From NCBI GenBank assembly GCA_900549645.1, contig URPD01000068.1, positions 1-7,473 of the forward strand: a stretch of 7,473 bases of DNA, written 5' to 3'. Both the position numbers and the translations under genes were made by a program. The first letter of the stretch is position 1; each line of letters begins with the position of its first letter. A model generated the notes under the pieces. That model did not search any database and was not told the DNA's origin. It saw only the letters and a program-made list of their open reading frames with translations. Shown here in pieces: positions 1 through 6,535 of the stretch. The stretch is from an uncultured Eubacteriales bacterium (GTDB taxonomy: Bacteria; Bacillota; Clostridia; Oscillospirales; Oscillospiraceae).

Positions 1-11
1 TAAGTGAGCAT

Positions 12-28
12 CCAAATCTTTGATTTGG
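12..28. repeat. Small perfect hairpin at the left edge
   Basis: CCAAATC (12-18) and GATTTGG (22-28) form a perfect seven-pair stem around a TTT loop. It lies just before the left-hand hairpin repeat and is followed by no T-run, so it is not a convincing terminator. AT-rich stems of this kind recur in intergenic repeats of gut Clostridia (general recollection, not checked). It may be part of a repeat cut by the window edge. Confidence 0.45.
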
Positions 29-33
29 CTAAT

Positions 34-161
34 GCGAACTTACACCTTAGGCGGGCTTCGCAATCCGCGTCCCCCTTACACCGCACGTAAATCATACTGC
101 TGTCCATAAAGGAACGGATTCCCACGACCAGTGACGTCGGTCACTGGTCGTGGGAATGACA
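34..161 (+). repeat. Hairpin repeat (MITE-like), copy 1
   Basis: This copy is collinear with the one at 2767-2888. GGCTTCGCAATCCGC (54-68), GAACGGATTCCCACG (112-126) and GGAATGACAGA (153-163) are identical in both, with a degenerate middle of equal length between the first two. The right arm is a perfect 18-pair hairpin: 118-135 pairs with 140-157 around the loop GTCG. The left arm has lost most of its pairing; only GCGAA (34-38) with TTCGC (57-61) remains, so this copy looks decayed on that side. No transposase is nearby. It sits downstream of the CotH-type gene, reading toward that gene's 3' end. The function is unknown. A mobile or REP-like repeat is likeliest, and the stem could slow or stop transcripts from the minus strand. 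Confidence 0.7.
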
Positions 162-180
162 GAGGTGTTCTTTTATAATG

Positions 181-244
181 CTTTTTCTTGTCTCTATTGG
201 CAATAAACCAAAGACTGGCGACACGAGCAGAGGGGAAAAGAGAC
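181..244 (+). repeat. Second repeat block, copy 1 (CGACACGAGCAGAG)
   Basis: The block starts with a pyrimidine-rich run and ends with a purine-rich run. GTCTCT (190-195) and AGAGAC (239-244) are exact inverted repeats at its ends. Inside, CGACACGAGCAGAG (219-232) is identical to 2967-2980 and nearly matches the minus strand at 7231-7261. It follows the hairpin repeat at 34-161, the same order and orientation as at 2767-2992, so the two blocks appear to travel as one composite. No gene is visible in positions 1-274. Confidence 0.6.
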
Positions 245-274
245 GGCAGTCTCATCCCAACGCTCCCCCGTCCC

Positions 275-2620
275 TCACTCTTTCGGGATGCTGCCGAAGT
301 AGAAGTCCCACTCCTCGTCGGATATTTTCACATACTCCTTCACCGAAGCGGCCATGTACCGTGCGCGGCCGCCGTAAGCGTTTATATACTCGTGCAGGTA
401 ATCGACCATGCGCTCCCACAGCGCAACCGTATAGCCCCAGCGGGCGCACTCGCGCTCCATCTCCGGGCGCAGCTCTGCGGCCAGCCCGTCGATGAGCGCG
501 TTCGCGCTGTCGTTCGACATCTCGCCCGTCAGGCACTCGGAAAGCTTGGTGAGGAACCGCTCGCGGAACTGCTCGTTCGTGAGCAGCGTCCGCGGGAAGA
601 GACTGTACGCATAGCCGGAATACAGCGCGACGTCATAGGTGTTGCCCATCTTGAACAGGCCGAGGTCGAGGTCGACCAGCGCGTAGCGGGACATATCGTC
701 CTGCGAGGAATAATACATGCGGAAGTTCGGCGGGTTGTCGTCCATGTTGCCGCAGTAAGCCTGAAGTATCGTCCAGCCGATAAGGCTGTCCACATCTATA
801 TGCGAGCTGACATAGGCGTAGTTCTCGTCATTGTCGCTGACGCGGTTATTGCACATGAAGTTGTACAGCTCCTCCGTGGCGCTGCCGCTGTCCCACGCCT
901 CCTTATACTGGGTCACGGTGTCCGCGTCGTAGCCGTAGTGATTGGCGTAGCTGTCGGCGGAGTGCGCCTCGCGGAAGGCATAAACGCCCCAATATTCGCC
1001 GTTTATGTACAAAACCGTGTACTTATAATCCTGCGCAAGCAGCGTCGGGAAGCACTTTATCGCCAGCTGGTGCATGAACACGTCGCGCATGTGCGTGGAG
1101 AAGGTGTCCTCCTGCGCGGCGCGCAGGAGCACGGACGAGAAGGTCGTCACGCCGTTTTCAAACAGGTCGTAGTTCAGCTCGCCGTCGTAGCGCGAGCGGA
1201 AATTGAGCTTCAGCGACTTTTTGCGCTGGGCGAAGCGCGATGTCGCGCCGTGTATCTTCACGCCGCAGTCGAGGCTGAAGCCGTCCTCGCCGTCAAAGAA
1301 CGCTATCGACCCCATGCGCTCTTCACGCAGGGAGGGATTGCTGTATATGCCGCGGCCGCCGAAGAGGTCGTCGGGGTCGGCGACAAGGCTCGCCACGGGG
1401 AGGGTGTGCCCCTCGTTGACGATGTAGCTCAGGTCGGCGGAGCCGCTTGCGAGCTTGCCGGGCTCGACGTTTATCGCGCGGACAACCGTCGTCGCGTCGA
1501 GCGGGATGGGCGCGGAATATACCTGCGAGGACTCGCTTGGGGTGCTGCCGTCAAGCGTGTAGTATATCGTGCCGCCCGCGCTCAGCTCAAGGCTCATGCC
1601 CTCGACGCCGTCATACACGCCCGGCTCGATGCTGGGCACCGGCTCCGCCGCGATGCAGCGCGCGCCGTCCGCGTTATCCGCGCCGGGGGTAGCGGAAGCG
1701 AAATAGAAGAAGCCGTTCTCGCCGGGCATCCGCCCGTAGCTGCCGCCGTATTTTATCCCGCGCAGCAGCGTGTAATCGCAGAGACTGCCGTCCGCAGAGC
1801 TGAGATACAGGCTGTCGCTCTGCGCGTTGAGCGCGAAGGGCGCATAGCTTCCGGACGCGTCGCCGGTGCAGTAGACGAGGTAGGTTTCGCCGGGGGTGAG
1901 AGTCTCGTCGGGCAGGAGATACATGGCGCGCTCCTTCCCGTCGTCGGAGAGGTAGTAGTCGCTCAGCCGCAGCTCCTGCGCGGAGACGTTTTTCAGCTCC
2001 ACCCAGTCGTACAGGCCGCCGTCGCCGCTGCGGTACCACTCGTTGTAGACCATGGCCTCGTTTATCACGAGGGGCGAGGAACACTCGCGGCTCGCCTGAA
2101 ACGCGGCATAGCCCTCGTCGCTGTTCTCGAAGCCGGGGGTCGGGTATTCGGACGCGGTGAGGCCGTCGCCGCGGCAGAGACTGACGTCGGACTCGGCGTT
2201 TTCATAGCTGACGCTGTCGATCTCCGTGCCGCCCGCGCTGAGGATGCGGACTTCCGCGCCTGCCTTGGGCAGCGAGACAGGGACGTCCTCCCCGCCGCAG
2301 AATATCACCGCATAAGCGCCCGGCCGTATCTCCAGCTCCGGCAGCGTGCAGCTTTTGCCGCCAGCGCTCAGCGTGCAGCCGGAAAGCCGCGCCGTATCGC
2401 CGCCGTAGTTATAAAGCTCGATCCAGTCAGGGAAGTCGTTGCCGTCCGCGATGGTAGCCTTGTTCGAGGGCATCAGCTCGTTTATCCGCACTTCCGGCAG
2501 CACTTCGGGCGTGGGGCTTGGCGTCTCGGCGGGACTATCCGCCTGCCCGGCCCCACAGCCCGCAAGCAGCAGCGCGAGCAGTGTCAATAGCATAAGATAT
2601 AGCTTTACTGGTTTTTTCAT
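275..2620 (-). CDS. CotH kinase-like surface lipoprotein with lamin-tail and chitobiase-type domains
   Basis: This 781-residue protein is predicted to be exported and lipid-anchored. Residues 1-22 are a lipoprotein signal (MKK, hydrophobic core, lipobox LAGC with Cys22), followed by a Ser/Pro-rich spacer. Domains in order are: lamin-tail domain 1 at about 43-145 (VRINELMPSN, DWIELYN); lamin-tail domain 2 at about 183-300 (VINEAMVYN, DWVELKN); a chitobiase/hexosaminidase C-terminal-type domain at about 330-402 (IYYTLDGSTPS); and a CotH domain at about 406-755. In the CotH part, VKIHGATS, the Lys-rich stretch at 466-471, LYINGEYWGVYAFRE, NMDDNPPN (625-632) and VDLDLGLF (649-656) match the family. 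Asp627/628 and Asp650/652 are candidates for the catalytic aspartates. Family knowledge: Bacillus CotH is an atypical kinase that phosphorylates spore-coat proteins. Here the export signal and adhesive-type domains suggest a surface role instead; the substrate is unknown. The ATG has AGAGG seven bases upstream. It is transcribed alone, divergently from the beta-CASP gene. Confidence 0.9.
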   Translation of the reverse strand: MKKPVKLYLMLLTLLALLLAGCGAGQADSPAETPSPTPEVLPEVRINELMPSNKATIADGNDFPDWIELYNYGGDTARLSGCTLSAGGKSCTLPELEIRPGAYAVIFCGGEDVPVSLPKAGAEVRILSAGGTEIDSVSYENAESDVSLCRGDGLTASEYPTPGFENSDEGYAAFQASRECSSPLVINEAMVYNEWYRSGDGGLYDWVELKNVSAQELRLSDYYLSDDGKERAMYLLPDETLTPGETYLVYCTGDASGSYAPFALNAQSDSLYLSSADGSLCDYTLLRGIKYGGSYGRMPGENGFFYFASATPGADNADGARCIAAEPVPSIEPGVYDGVEGMSLELSAGGTIYYTLDGSTPSESSQVYSAPIPLDATTVVRAINVEPGKLASGSADLSYIVNEGHTLPVASLVADPDDLFGGRGIYSNPSLREERMGSIAFFDGEDGFSLDCGVKIHGATSRFAQRKKSLKLNFRSRYDGELNYDLFENGVTTFSSVLLRAAQEDTFSTHMRDVFMHQLAIKCFPTLLAQDYKYTVLYINGEYWGVYAFREAHSADSYANHYGYDADTVTQYKEAWDSGSATEELYNFMCNNRVSDNDENYAYVSSHIDVDSLIGWTILQAYCGNMDDNPPNFRMYYSSQDDMSRYALVDLDLGLFKMGNTYDVALYSGYAYSLFPRTLLTNEQFRERFLTKLSECLTGEMSNDSANALIDGLAAELRPEMERECARWGYTVALWERMVDYLHEYINAYGGRARYMAASVKEYVKISDEEWDFYFGSIPKE

Positions 2621-2627
2621 ACCGAAA

Positions 2628-2654
2628 CCTCTGTGTGATAAGTGTATACACAGA
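2628..2654 (-). promoter_or_regulatory. Ribosome binding site of the CotH-type gene, overlapped by an inverted repeat
   Basis: On the minus strand AGAGG (2632-2628) lies seven bases before the ATG and fixes the start. The leader also holds the inverted repeat TCTGTGT (2654-2648 in mRNA order) and ACACAGA (2636-2630) with an 11-base loop. Its second arm shares AGA with the Shine-Dalgarno sequence. A ten-base palindrome, GTGTATACAC (2642-2651), sits about at the expected transcription start. Either could be an operator or a structure limiting translation. The role is inferred. Confidence 0.5.
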
Positions 2655-2655
2655 C

Positions 2656-2664
2656 ATTATAGCA
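2656..2664 (-). promoter_or_regulatory. Extended -10 promoter of the CotH-type gene
   Basis: The minus strand reads TGCTATAAT: a perfect TATAAT box with a TG extension one base upstream. The -35 region at 17 bases spacing is poor (TAGCCT), as often seen with extended -10 promoters. Transcription would start near 2649, leaving a leader of about 30 bases. It looks like a vegetative (SigA-type) promoter; I saw no sporulation-sigma motif. Confidence 0.6.
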
Positions 2665-2766
2665 CATATTTTTCCGTCAGGCTATACCGGATTATCTTAA
2701 AATGTGACATGGGGCACGTAGCGTCTTTCACTTACGCAAAAATCAACGCGTTTGACTACAACAACC

Positions 2767-2888
2767 TGTCATTGCGAAGCCAGTTCGCAAACTGGCTTCG
2801 CAATCCGCATTCCCTATGCACCGCACAAAAGCGTACTTCCGCCGCAAAGAGAACGGATTCCCACGTCGCTTCGCTCCTCGGAATGACA
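2767..2888 (+). repeat. Hairpin repeat (MITE-like), copy 2, with terminal inverted repeats
   Basis: This is a 122-base element bounded by TGTCATTGCGA (2767-2777) and TCGGAATGACA (2878-2888), inverted repeats matching at 10 of 11 positions. The left arm is a perfect 15-pair hairpin: 2771-2785 pairs with 2790-2804 around CGCA. Inner AATCCG and CGGATT are also inverted. The right arm (TCGCTTCGCTCCTC in the middle) pairs only through ATTCC/GGAAT. It shares three exact blocks of 11-15 bases with copy 1 at 34-161. No clear target-site duplication is visible. TCATTGCGA...AATGACA repeats occur in many bacterial genomes (general knowledge, not searched). It lies between two divergent promoters but overlaps neither. 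Confidence 0.75.
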
Positions 2889-2908
2889 GATGTGGTCTTT
2901 ATATTGCC

Positions 2909-2992
2909 CTTTCTTTTACCTAATGGCACTCTCTCAACACCGGAGACCCCTCAGGCGCTAACGTATCGACACGAGCAGAGTGCAAAAGAAAG
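2909..2992 (+). repeat. Second repeat block, copy 2, with paired inverted ends
   Basis: The ends are CTTTCTTTT (2909-2917), eight unpaired bases, then GCACTCT (2926-2932). The other side is AGAGTGC (2977-2983) joined directly to AAAAGAAAG (2984-2992). Together they give 16 pairs with one bulge. The internal CGACACGAGCAGAG (2967-2980) is identical to 219-232. It follows hairpin copy 2 after 20 bases. The stretch 2665-3059 otherwise holds no recognisable gene. Confidence 0.6.
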
Positions 2993-3059
2993 TACGCACC
3001 AAACCCACCCCCCGCACAAACTATTTTGTGACGCTTATGTAAAACTTCCGTCATGCACA

Positions 3060-3088
3060 TTGCTATAAAATTTTTTATGGTGTAAAAT
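3060..3088 (+). promoter_or_regulatory. Promoter of the beta-CASP gene
   Basis: TTGCTA (3060-3065) and TAAAAT (3083-3088) are separated by 17 bases in an AT-rich stretch that contrasts with the GC-rich coding DNA. This fits a SigA-type promoter. The start would fall near 3095, about 35 bases before the ATG. A nearby AT-rich alternative cannot be excluded. Confidence 0.5.
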
Positions 3089-3111
3089 ACAATTATAAAA
3101 CCGACAAATTC

Positions 3112-3127
3112 TATTCGGAGGCGAATA
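3112..3127 (+). promoter_or_regulatory. Ribosome binding site shown in a hairpin loop (beta-CASP gene)
   Basis: GGAGG (3117-3121) lies eight bases before the ATG at 3130 and decides the start. TATTCG (3112-3117) and CGAATA (3122-3127) are exact inverted repeats, so GAGG forms the loop of a six-pair stem. The pairing is visible; whether it affects translation is inference. Confidence 0.55.
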
Positions 3128-3129
3128 AT

Positions 3130-4734
3130 ATGAAGATAACATTCTTGGGCGCGGCGCACGAAGTCACCGGCAGCTGCACTCTCATCGAGGTCGGCGACAA
3201 GCGCGGCCTTGTCGACTGCGGCATGGAGCAGGGCAAGGACATTTTCGTGAACCAGAAGCTGCCCATCAGCCCCGGCAGCATTGATTTCGTCCTGCTGACC
3301 CACGCGCACATAGACCACTCCGGCAACCTGCCGCTGCTGTACAAGCAGGGCTTCCGCGGCGCGGTGTACGCAAGCTCTGCGACGACCTCTCTCTGCGACA
3401 TCATGCTGCGCGACTGCGCGCACATCCAGATGTCGGACGCAGAGTGGAAAACGCGCAAATCTCTGCGCAGCGGCGGCCCGGAGATCGAGCCGCTGTACGA
3501 CCTTTACGACGTTGCGGGCATCATGGGCTGCTTCCGCCCCTGCGGCTACGGCGAGTTGATACAGGTCAACGACTGCGTCAGCATCCGTCTCACCGACGTC
3601 GGGCACCTGCTCGGCTCCTCGGCCATCGAGGTCTGGCTACACGAGAACGGCGAGGAGCGCAAAATCACCTTCAGCGGCGACATCGGCAACAAGAACCAGC
3701 CGATTCTCAAGGATCCTCAGCATGTGAAGGACACGGAGTATCTGGTCATCGAGTCCACCTACGGCGACAGGCTGCACGGCGTTAACCTGCCGGACTACGT
3801 GACAGAGCTTGCAAAGCGCATCCAGCTCGTGCTCGACCGCGGCGGCAACATGGTCATTCCGTCCTTCGCCGTCGGCCGTACGCAGGAGATGCTGTACTTT
3901 ATCCGCGAGATAAAGGAGCGCGGCCTCGTCACCGGGCACGGTGACTTCCCCGTCTACGTGGACAGCCCCCTCGCCATCGAGGCGACGAGCATCTTCCTCC
4001 AGTGCGACACGGAGTACGTCGACGAGGAGATGCAGGCGCTGATACGCTCCGGCGTCAACCCCATCGTGTTCCCCGGCCTGAAAGTCGCGGTGTCGCAGGC
4101 GGAATCGCAGGCGATAAACGAGGACAAGACCCCGAAGGTCATAATCTCGGCCAGCGGCATGTGCGACGCGGGACGTGTGCGCCATCACCTGAAACACAAC
4201 CTTTGGCGCAAGGAGAGCATGGTGCTGTTCGTCGGCTATCAGGCGGTGGGCACGCTTGGGCGGCTGCTTGTCGACGGGCTGAAAAAGGTCAAGCTTTTCA
4301 ATGAGGACATCGAGGTCAACGCGCAGATCGACGCGCTGCCCGGCGTCAGCGGCCATGCGGACAAGGACGGGCTTATCGACTGGCTTCGCGGCTTCGAGGA
4401 GAAGCCGAAGCTTGTGTTCGTCAACCACGGCGACCCTGACGCGGCGGACAGCTTCACCGCCTGCCTCAACAATGAGCTTGGCTACAAGGCCTTCGCGCCC
4501 TATTCCGGCACGAGCTTCGACCTTCTGAGCGGTGAATTCGTGGCCGTCACGAAGGGCATCCCGGTCGAGAAGAAGCCTGCGGGCGGCAGAACCGTCAGTG
4601 CCGCGTTCACGCGCCTTGTCGCGGCGGCGGAGCGCCTGCTGCGTCTGGTTCGCGGCTGTGAGGGCAGGCCGAATAAGGAGCTTGCCCGCTACGCCGACCA
4701 GATAGAGGCGATAGCGAACAAGATCGAGAAGTAA
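3130..4734 (+). CDS. Metallo-beta-lactamase/beta-CASP RNA-processing hydrolase
   Basis: This 534-residue protein belongs to the beta-CASP branch of the metallo-beta-lactamase fold, the group of CPSF73-like and bacterial RNA nucleases. Metal-site motifs are intact: Asp29, HAHIDH (58-63), His159 (GHLLGSS) and Asp184 (FSGDIG). The beta-CASP insert follows: ESTYGD (208-213), PSFAVGRTQE (244-253), SASGMCDAGRVRHHL (340-354). Then come SGHAD (407-411, His409) and VNHGDPDA (431-438, His433), marking the C-terminal RNA-specificity (RMMBL) part. Family members cut RNA with two zinc ions in the cytoplasm; the exact substrate is unknown. There is no signal peptide. Residues 485-534 are a basic, probably helical tail beyond the core. 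No KH domain or RNase J-type C-terminal domain is seen, so it is closer to the YSH1/COG1236 group than to RNase J. The start is supported by GGAGG eight bases upstream. Confidence 0.92.
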   Translation: MKITFLGAAHEVTGSCTLIEVGDKRGLVDCGMEQGKDIFVNQKLPISPGSIDFVLLTHAHIDHSGNLPLLYKQGFRGAVYASSATTSLCDIMLRDCAHIQMSDAEWKTRKSLRSGGPEIEPLYDLYDVAGIMGCFRPCGYGELIQVNDCVSIRLTDVGHLLGSSAIEVWLHENGEERKITFSGDIGNKNQPILKDPQHVKDTEYLVIESTYGDRLHGVNLPDYVTELAKRIQLVLDRGGNMVIPSFAVGRTQEMLYFIREIKERGLVTGHGDFPVYVDSPLAIEATSIFLQCDTEYVDEEMQALIRSGVNPIVFPGLKVAVSQAESQAINEDKTPKVIISASGMCDAGRVRHHLKHNLWRKESMVLFVGYQAVGTLGRLLVDGLKKVKLFNEDIEVNAQIDALPGVSGHADKDGLIDWLRGFEEKPKLVFVNHGDPDAADSFTACLNNELGYKAFAPYSGTSFDLLSGEFVAVTKGIPVEKKPAGGRTVSAAFTRLVAAAERLLRLVRGCEGRPNKELARYADQIEAIANKIEK

Positions 4735-4775
4735 AAATTTCCGGCGATTTTTCGGAATTTGGAATAAAGCTCAAG

Positions 4776-4804
4776 TTGACTAATAAAATCTGGTGTGTTA
4801 ACAT
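4776..4804 (+). promoter_or_regulatory. Promoter of the pseudokinase-lectin/flavoprotein operon
   Basis: TTGACT (4776-4781) and TAACAT (4799-4804) are spaced by 17 bases, close to SigA consensus. GAGGTG (4824-4829) is a good ribosome binding site for the ATG at 4835. The 100-base gap after the beta-CASP gene holds no strong terminator, so read-through may add to this promoter. Confidence 0.6.
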
Positions 4805-4834
4805 AATACTTATAGACCAGAGTGAGGTGAGCCT

Positions 4835-6532
4835 ATGGGCATAAATATATACGACCCCTCCAAGGCCTTGGGGGATAAGATAACAGAGCTTGACCGCAAG
4901 TCCCTGTGCGAGCTGTGCTCCGCGCTGTGCGCGCAGCTGAAGGCGCGCGCCGGGTTTGACGGCTACTGCGGCGGGATATACCCGTCCAATATCAGCGTCG
5001 GGGACGACGGCAGCGTCGCCATCGGCGAGGGACGCCGCAAGGATTTCAGCACCGAAGAGGTGCAATTCACCGCGCCGGAGCTGTTCTGGAGGGGCGAAAG
5101 CTCGTCCGCGGCGGACGTGTACTCTCTCGGTATGCTGCTGTACTTCGCATGCAGCGGCGGCAGAATGCCGTTTGAGGACGACAGCGCCGACGCGGCCACC
5201 GCTCAGCAGCGCCGCATGCACGGCGAGCGCGTCCGCGCGCCGAAGGCGGCGGGGCGCAGGCTGGGCGAGATAATCGAAAAGGCCACCGGATTCCGCGCGG
5301 AAGACAGATATAAAAATCCCGATGAAATGAAAGCGATGGTTGACAGCTGCGTGAAAAATCTGTATCTCAACGGCGAACCGAACGCCGAGACCATATTCAA
5401 TAAGAGCGACGATGATCTGAGCGACATCGAGAAGATGATGATATCCATCATCGAGAATAACGGCGAGCCGGAGCAGGCTCCCGCGGATGAGACCCCGGCG
5501 GCGGAGGAAGCCCCGGAAGAGACTGCGGAAGCCGTCGAAGAGGCCGAGGAGCAGGCCGAGAAACCGGCGGAAGAGCTTCCGCCAGAAGAGCCGCAGGCCG
5601 AAGAGGAAGCCCCCGCCGAGGAACCGGAGATTGTCGCCGAGGAGATAAACTCCGAGGCCGTACCGACCGGCGCGCCCGCCGGGGCGATACTGCCGGAAGA
5701 GCCGGCACAGCCCGAAGAGGAAGCGCCCGCCGCGCCGAAGCGCGAGCCGGTGCCGCAGTTGGTGGAGGACAAGAACCCGGAGCTTGAGCCGGTCGTGATA
5801 TACCGCCGCGCCGAGCAGCCAGAGAAGCCCGCGCCGAAGGCCGCGGACAAGCGCCAGCCCGTCAAGACTCCCGCCGTGCAGTACGGCGTGAACGTCGAGC
5901 GCGAGCGCAAGATCGCCGAGAAGATACGCCGCCGCAAGCGCCGCCCCGTGATAGTCATCCTGTCGCTCTGCGCGCTGCTCGTCGTCGCGGCGCTGATAGT
6001 CAACGCGATGCAGAAGGACAGAACTCCCACGCCCACTCCCAGCCCGTCGGCGTCGGCGCTCCCGGTCGAGACCGCGCCCGTGCAGCCCGAACAGTCCACG
6101 GAACCGGAAGTCACTCCCGAACCGGAGCAGCCAAAGGAGTCCACCTATCAGGTCTTTATTGAAGACATCAGCTGGACCGACGCGCGCGCCAAGTGCGAGG
6201 CGCTGGGCGGGCATCTCGTCGTCATCAGCGACGAAGCGGAGTTTGCCAAGGTCGTGGAGCTGGCGCGCAATTCCGGCGTGAACAAGTTCTGGATCGGCTG
6301 CCACCGCGTGGACGGCACTCTCGTGTGGGAGACCACCGAGGAGGTCAGTTATTATCCTTGGGCGTCCGGCGAGCCGTCGTATTTCGACAGCTATGACGGC
6401 GTCAGTGAGAACTATGTCATGCTCTGGTACGCCGACGGCTGGGTGTATAACGACAGCCGCAACGACCCCGTGGCGGATTACCCCGGCGCGTATAGCGGCA
6501 CGATAGGCTATATCTGCGAATTTGAGGGATAA
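4835..6532 (+). CDS. Membrane protein: C-lobe-only pseudokinase, acidic linker, transmembrane helix, C-type lectin-like domain
   Basis: This is a 565-residue protein. Residues about 38-172 resemble only the C-lobe of a Ser/Thr kinase. GGIYPSNISV (46-55) stands where HGDIKPSNILV is usual, IGEG (63-66) where DFG is expected, then TAPELF (79-84, the APE motif), SAADVYSLGMLLY (91-103), GGRMPFE and AEDRYKNPDEM (155-165). There is no glycine-rich loop or VAIK lysine, and the catalytic Asp and Lys are missing, so it should be inactive. Residues 208-345 are a Glu/Ala/Pro-rich linker. RRRKRR (365-370) precedes a membrane helix at about 371-392, placing the N-terminus inside. After a Thr/Pro/Ser stalk (397-434), residues 438-563 are a C-type lectin-like domain: ARAKCEALGGHLVVIS, FWIGCH, YYPWASGEPS, WVYND and YICEF, with Cys454 and Cys561 as the likely conserved disulfide. 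EPS replaces the sugar-binding EPN, so ligand and calcium binding are uncertain. I infer a surface sensor or scaffold. Confidence 0.85.
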   Translation: MGINIYDPSKALGDKITELDRKSLCELCSALCAQLKARAGFDGYCGGIYPSNISVGDDGSVAIGEGRRKDFSTEEVQFTAPELFWRGESSSAADVYSLGMLLYFACSGGRMPFEDDSADAATAQQRRMHGERVRAPKAAGRRLGEIIEKATGFRAEDRYKNPDEMKAMVDSCVKNLYLNGEPNAETIFNKSDDDLSDIEKMMISIIENNGEPEQAPADETPAAEEAPEETAEAVEEAEEQAEKPAEELPPEEPQAEEEAPAEEPEIVAEEINSEAVPTGAPAGAILPEEPAQPEEEAPAAPKREPVPQLVEDKNPELEPVVIYRRAEQPEKPAPKAADKRQPVKTPAVQYGVNVERERKIAEKIRRRKRRPVIVILSLCALLVVAALIVNAMQKDRTPTPTPSPSASALPVETAPVQPEQSTEPEVTPEPEQPKESTYQVFIEDISWTDARAKCEALGGHLVVISDEAEFAKVVELARNSGVNKFWIGCHRVDGTLVWETTEEVSYYPWASGEPSYFDSYDGVSENYVMLWYADGWVYNDSRNDPVADYPGAYSGTIGYICEFEG

Positions 6533-6535
6533 GGA

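Noticed and set aside
118..157. The 18-pair hairpin as an intrinsic terminator for the CotH-type gene
   Set aside because: On the minus strand the stem is followed by CCGTTCCTTT, not a T-run, and it is over 100 bases past the stop. It fits better as a repeat arm, though it might still slow transcription.
1..274. CRISPR array or tRNA in the repeat-rich margins
   Set aside because: The repeats are not regularly spaced with unique spacers, and no cloverleaf or anticodon arm can be drawn.
188..2590. An 800-codon open frame on the plus strand, fully opposite the CotH-type gene
   Set aside because: Its product is rich in Ala, Val, Arg and Gly with no domain or export signal. It mirrors the GC-rich third positions of the real gene, which has clear domains, promoter and ribosome site.
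4735..4760. Possible terminator after the beta-CASP gene (AAATTTCCG with CGGAATTT)
   Set aside because: The eight-pair stem is AT-rich, has a bulge and a nine-base loop, and is not followed by a T-run. It is too weak to call.
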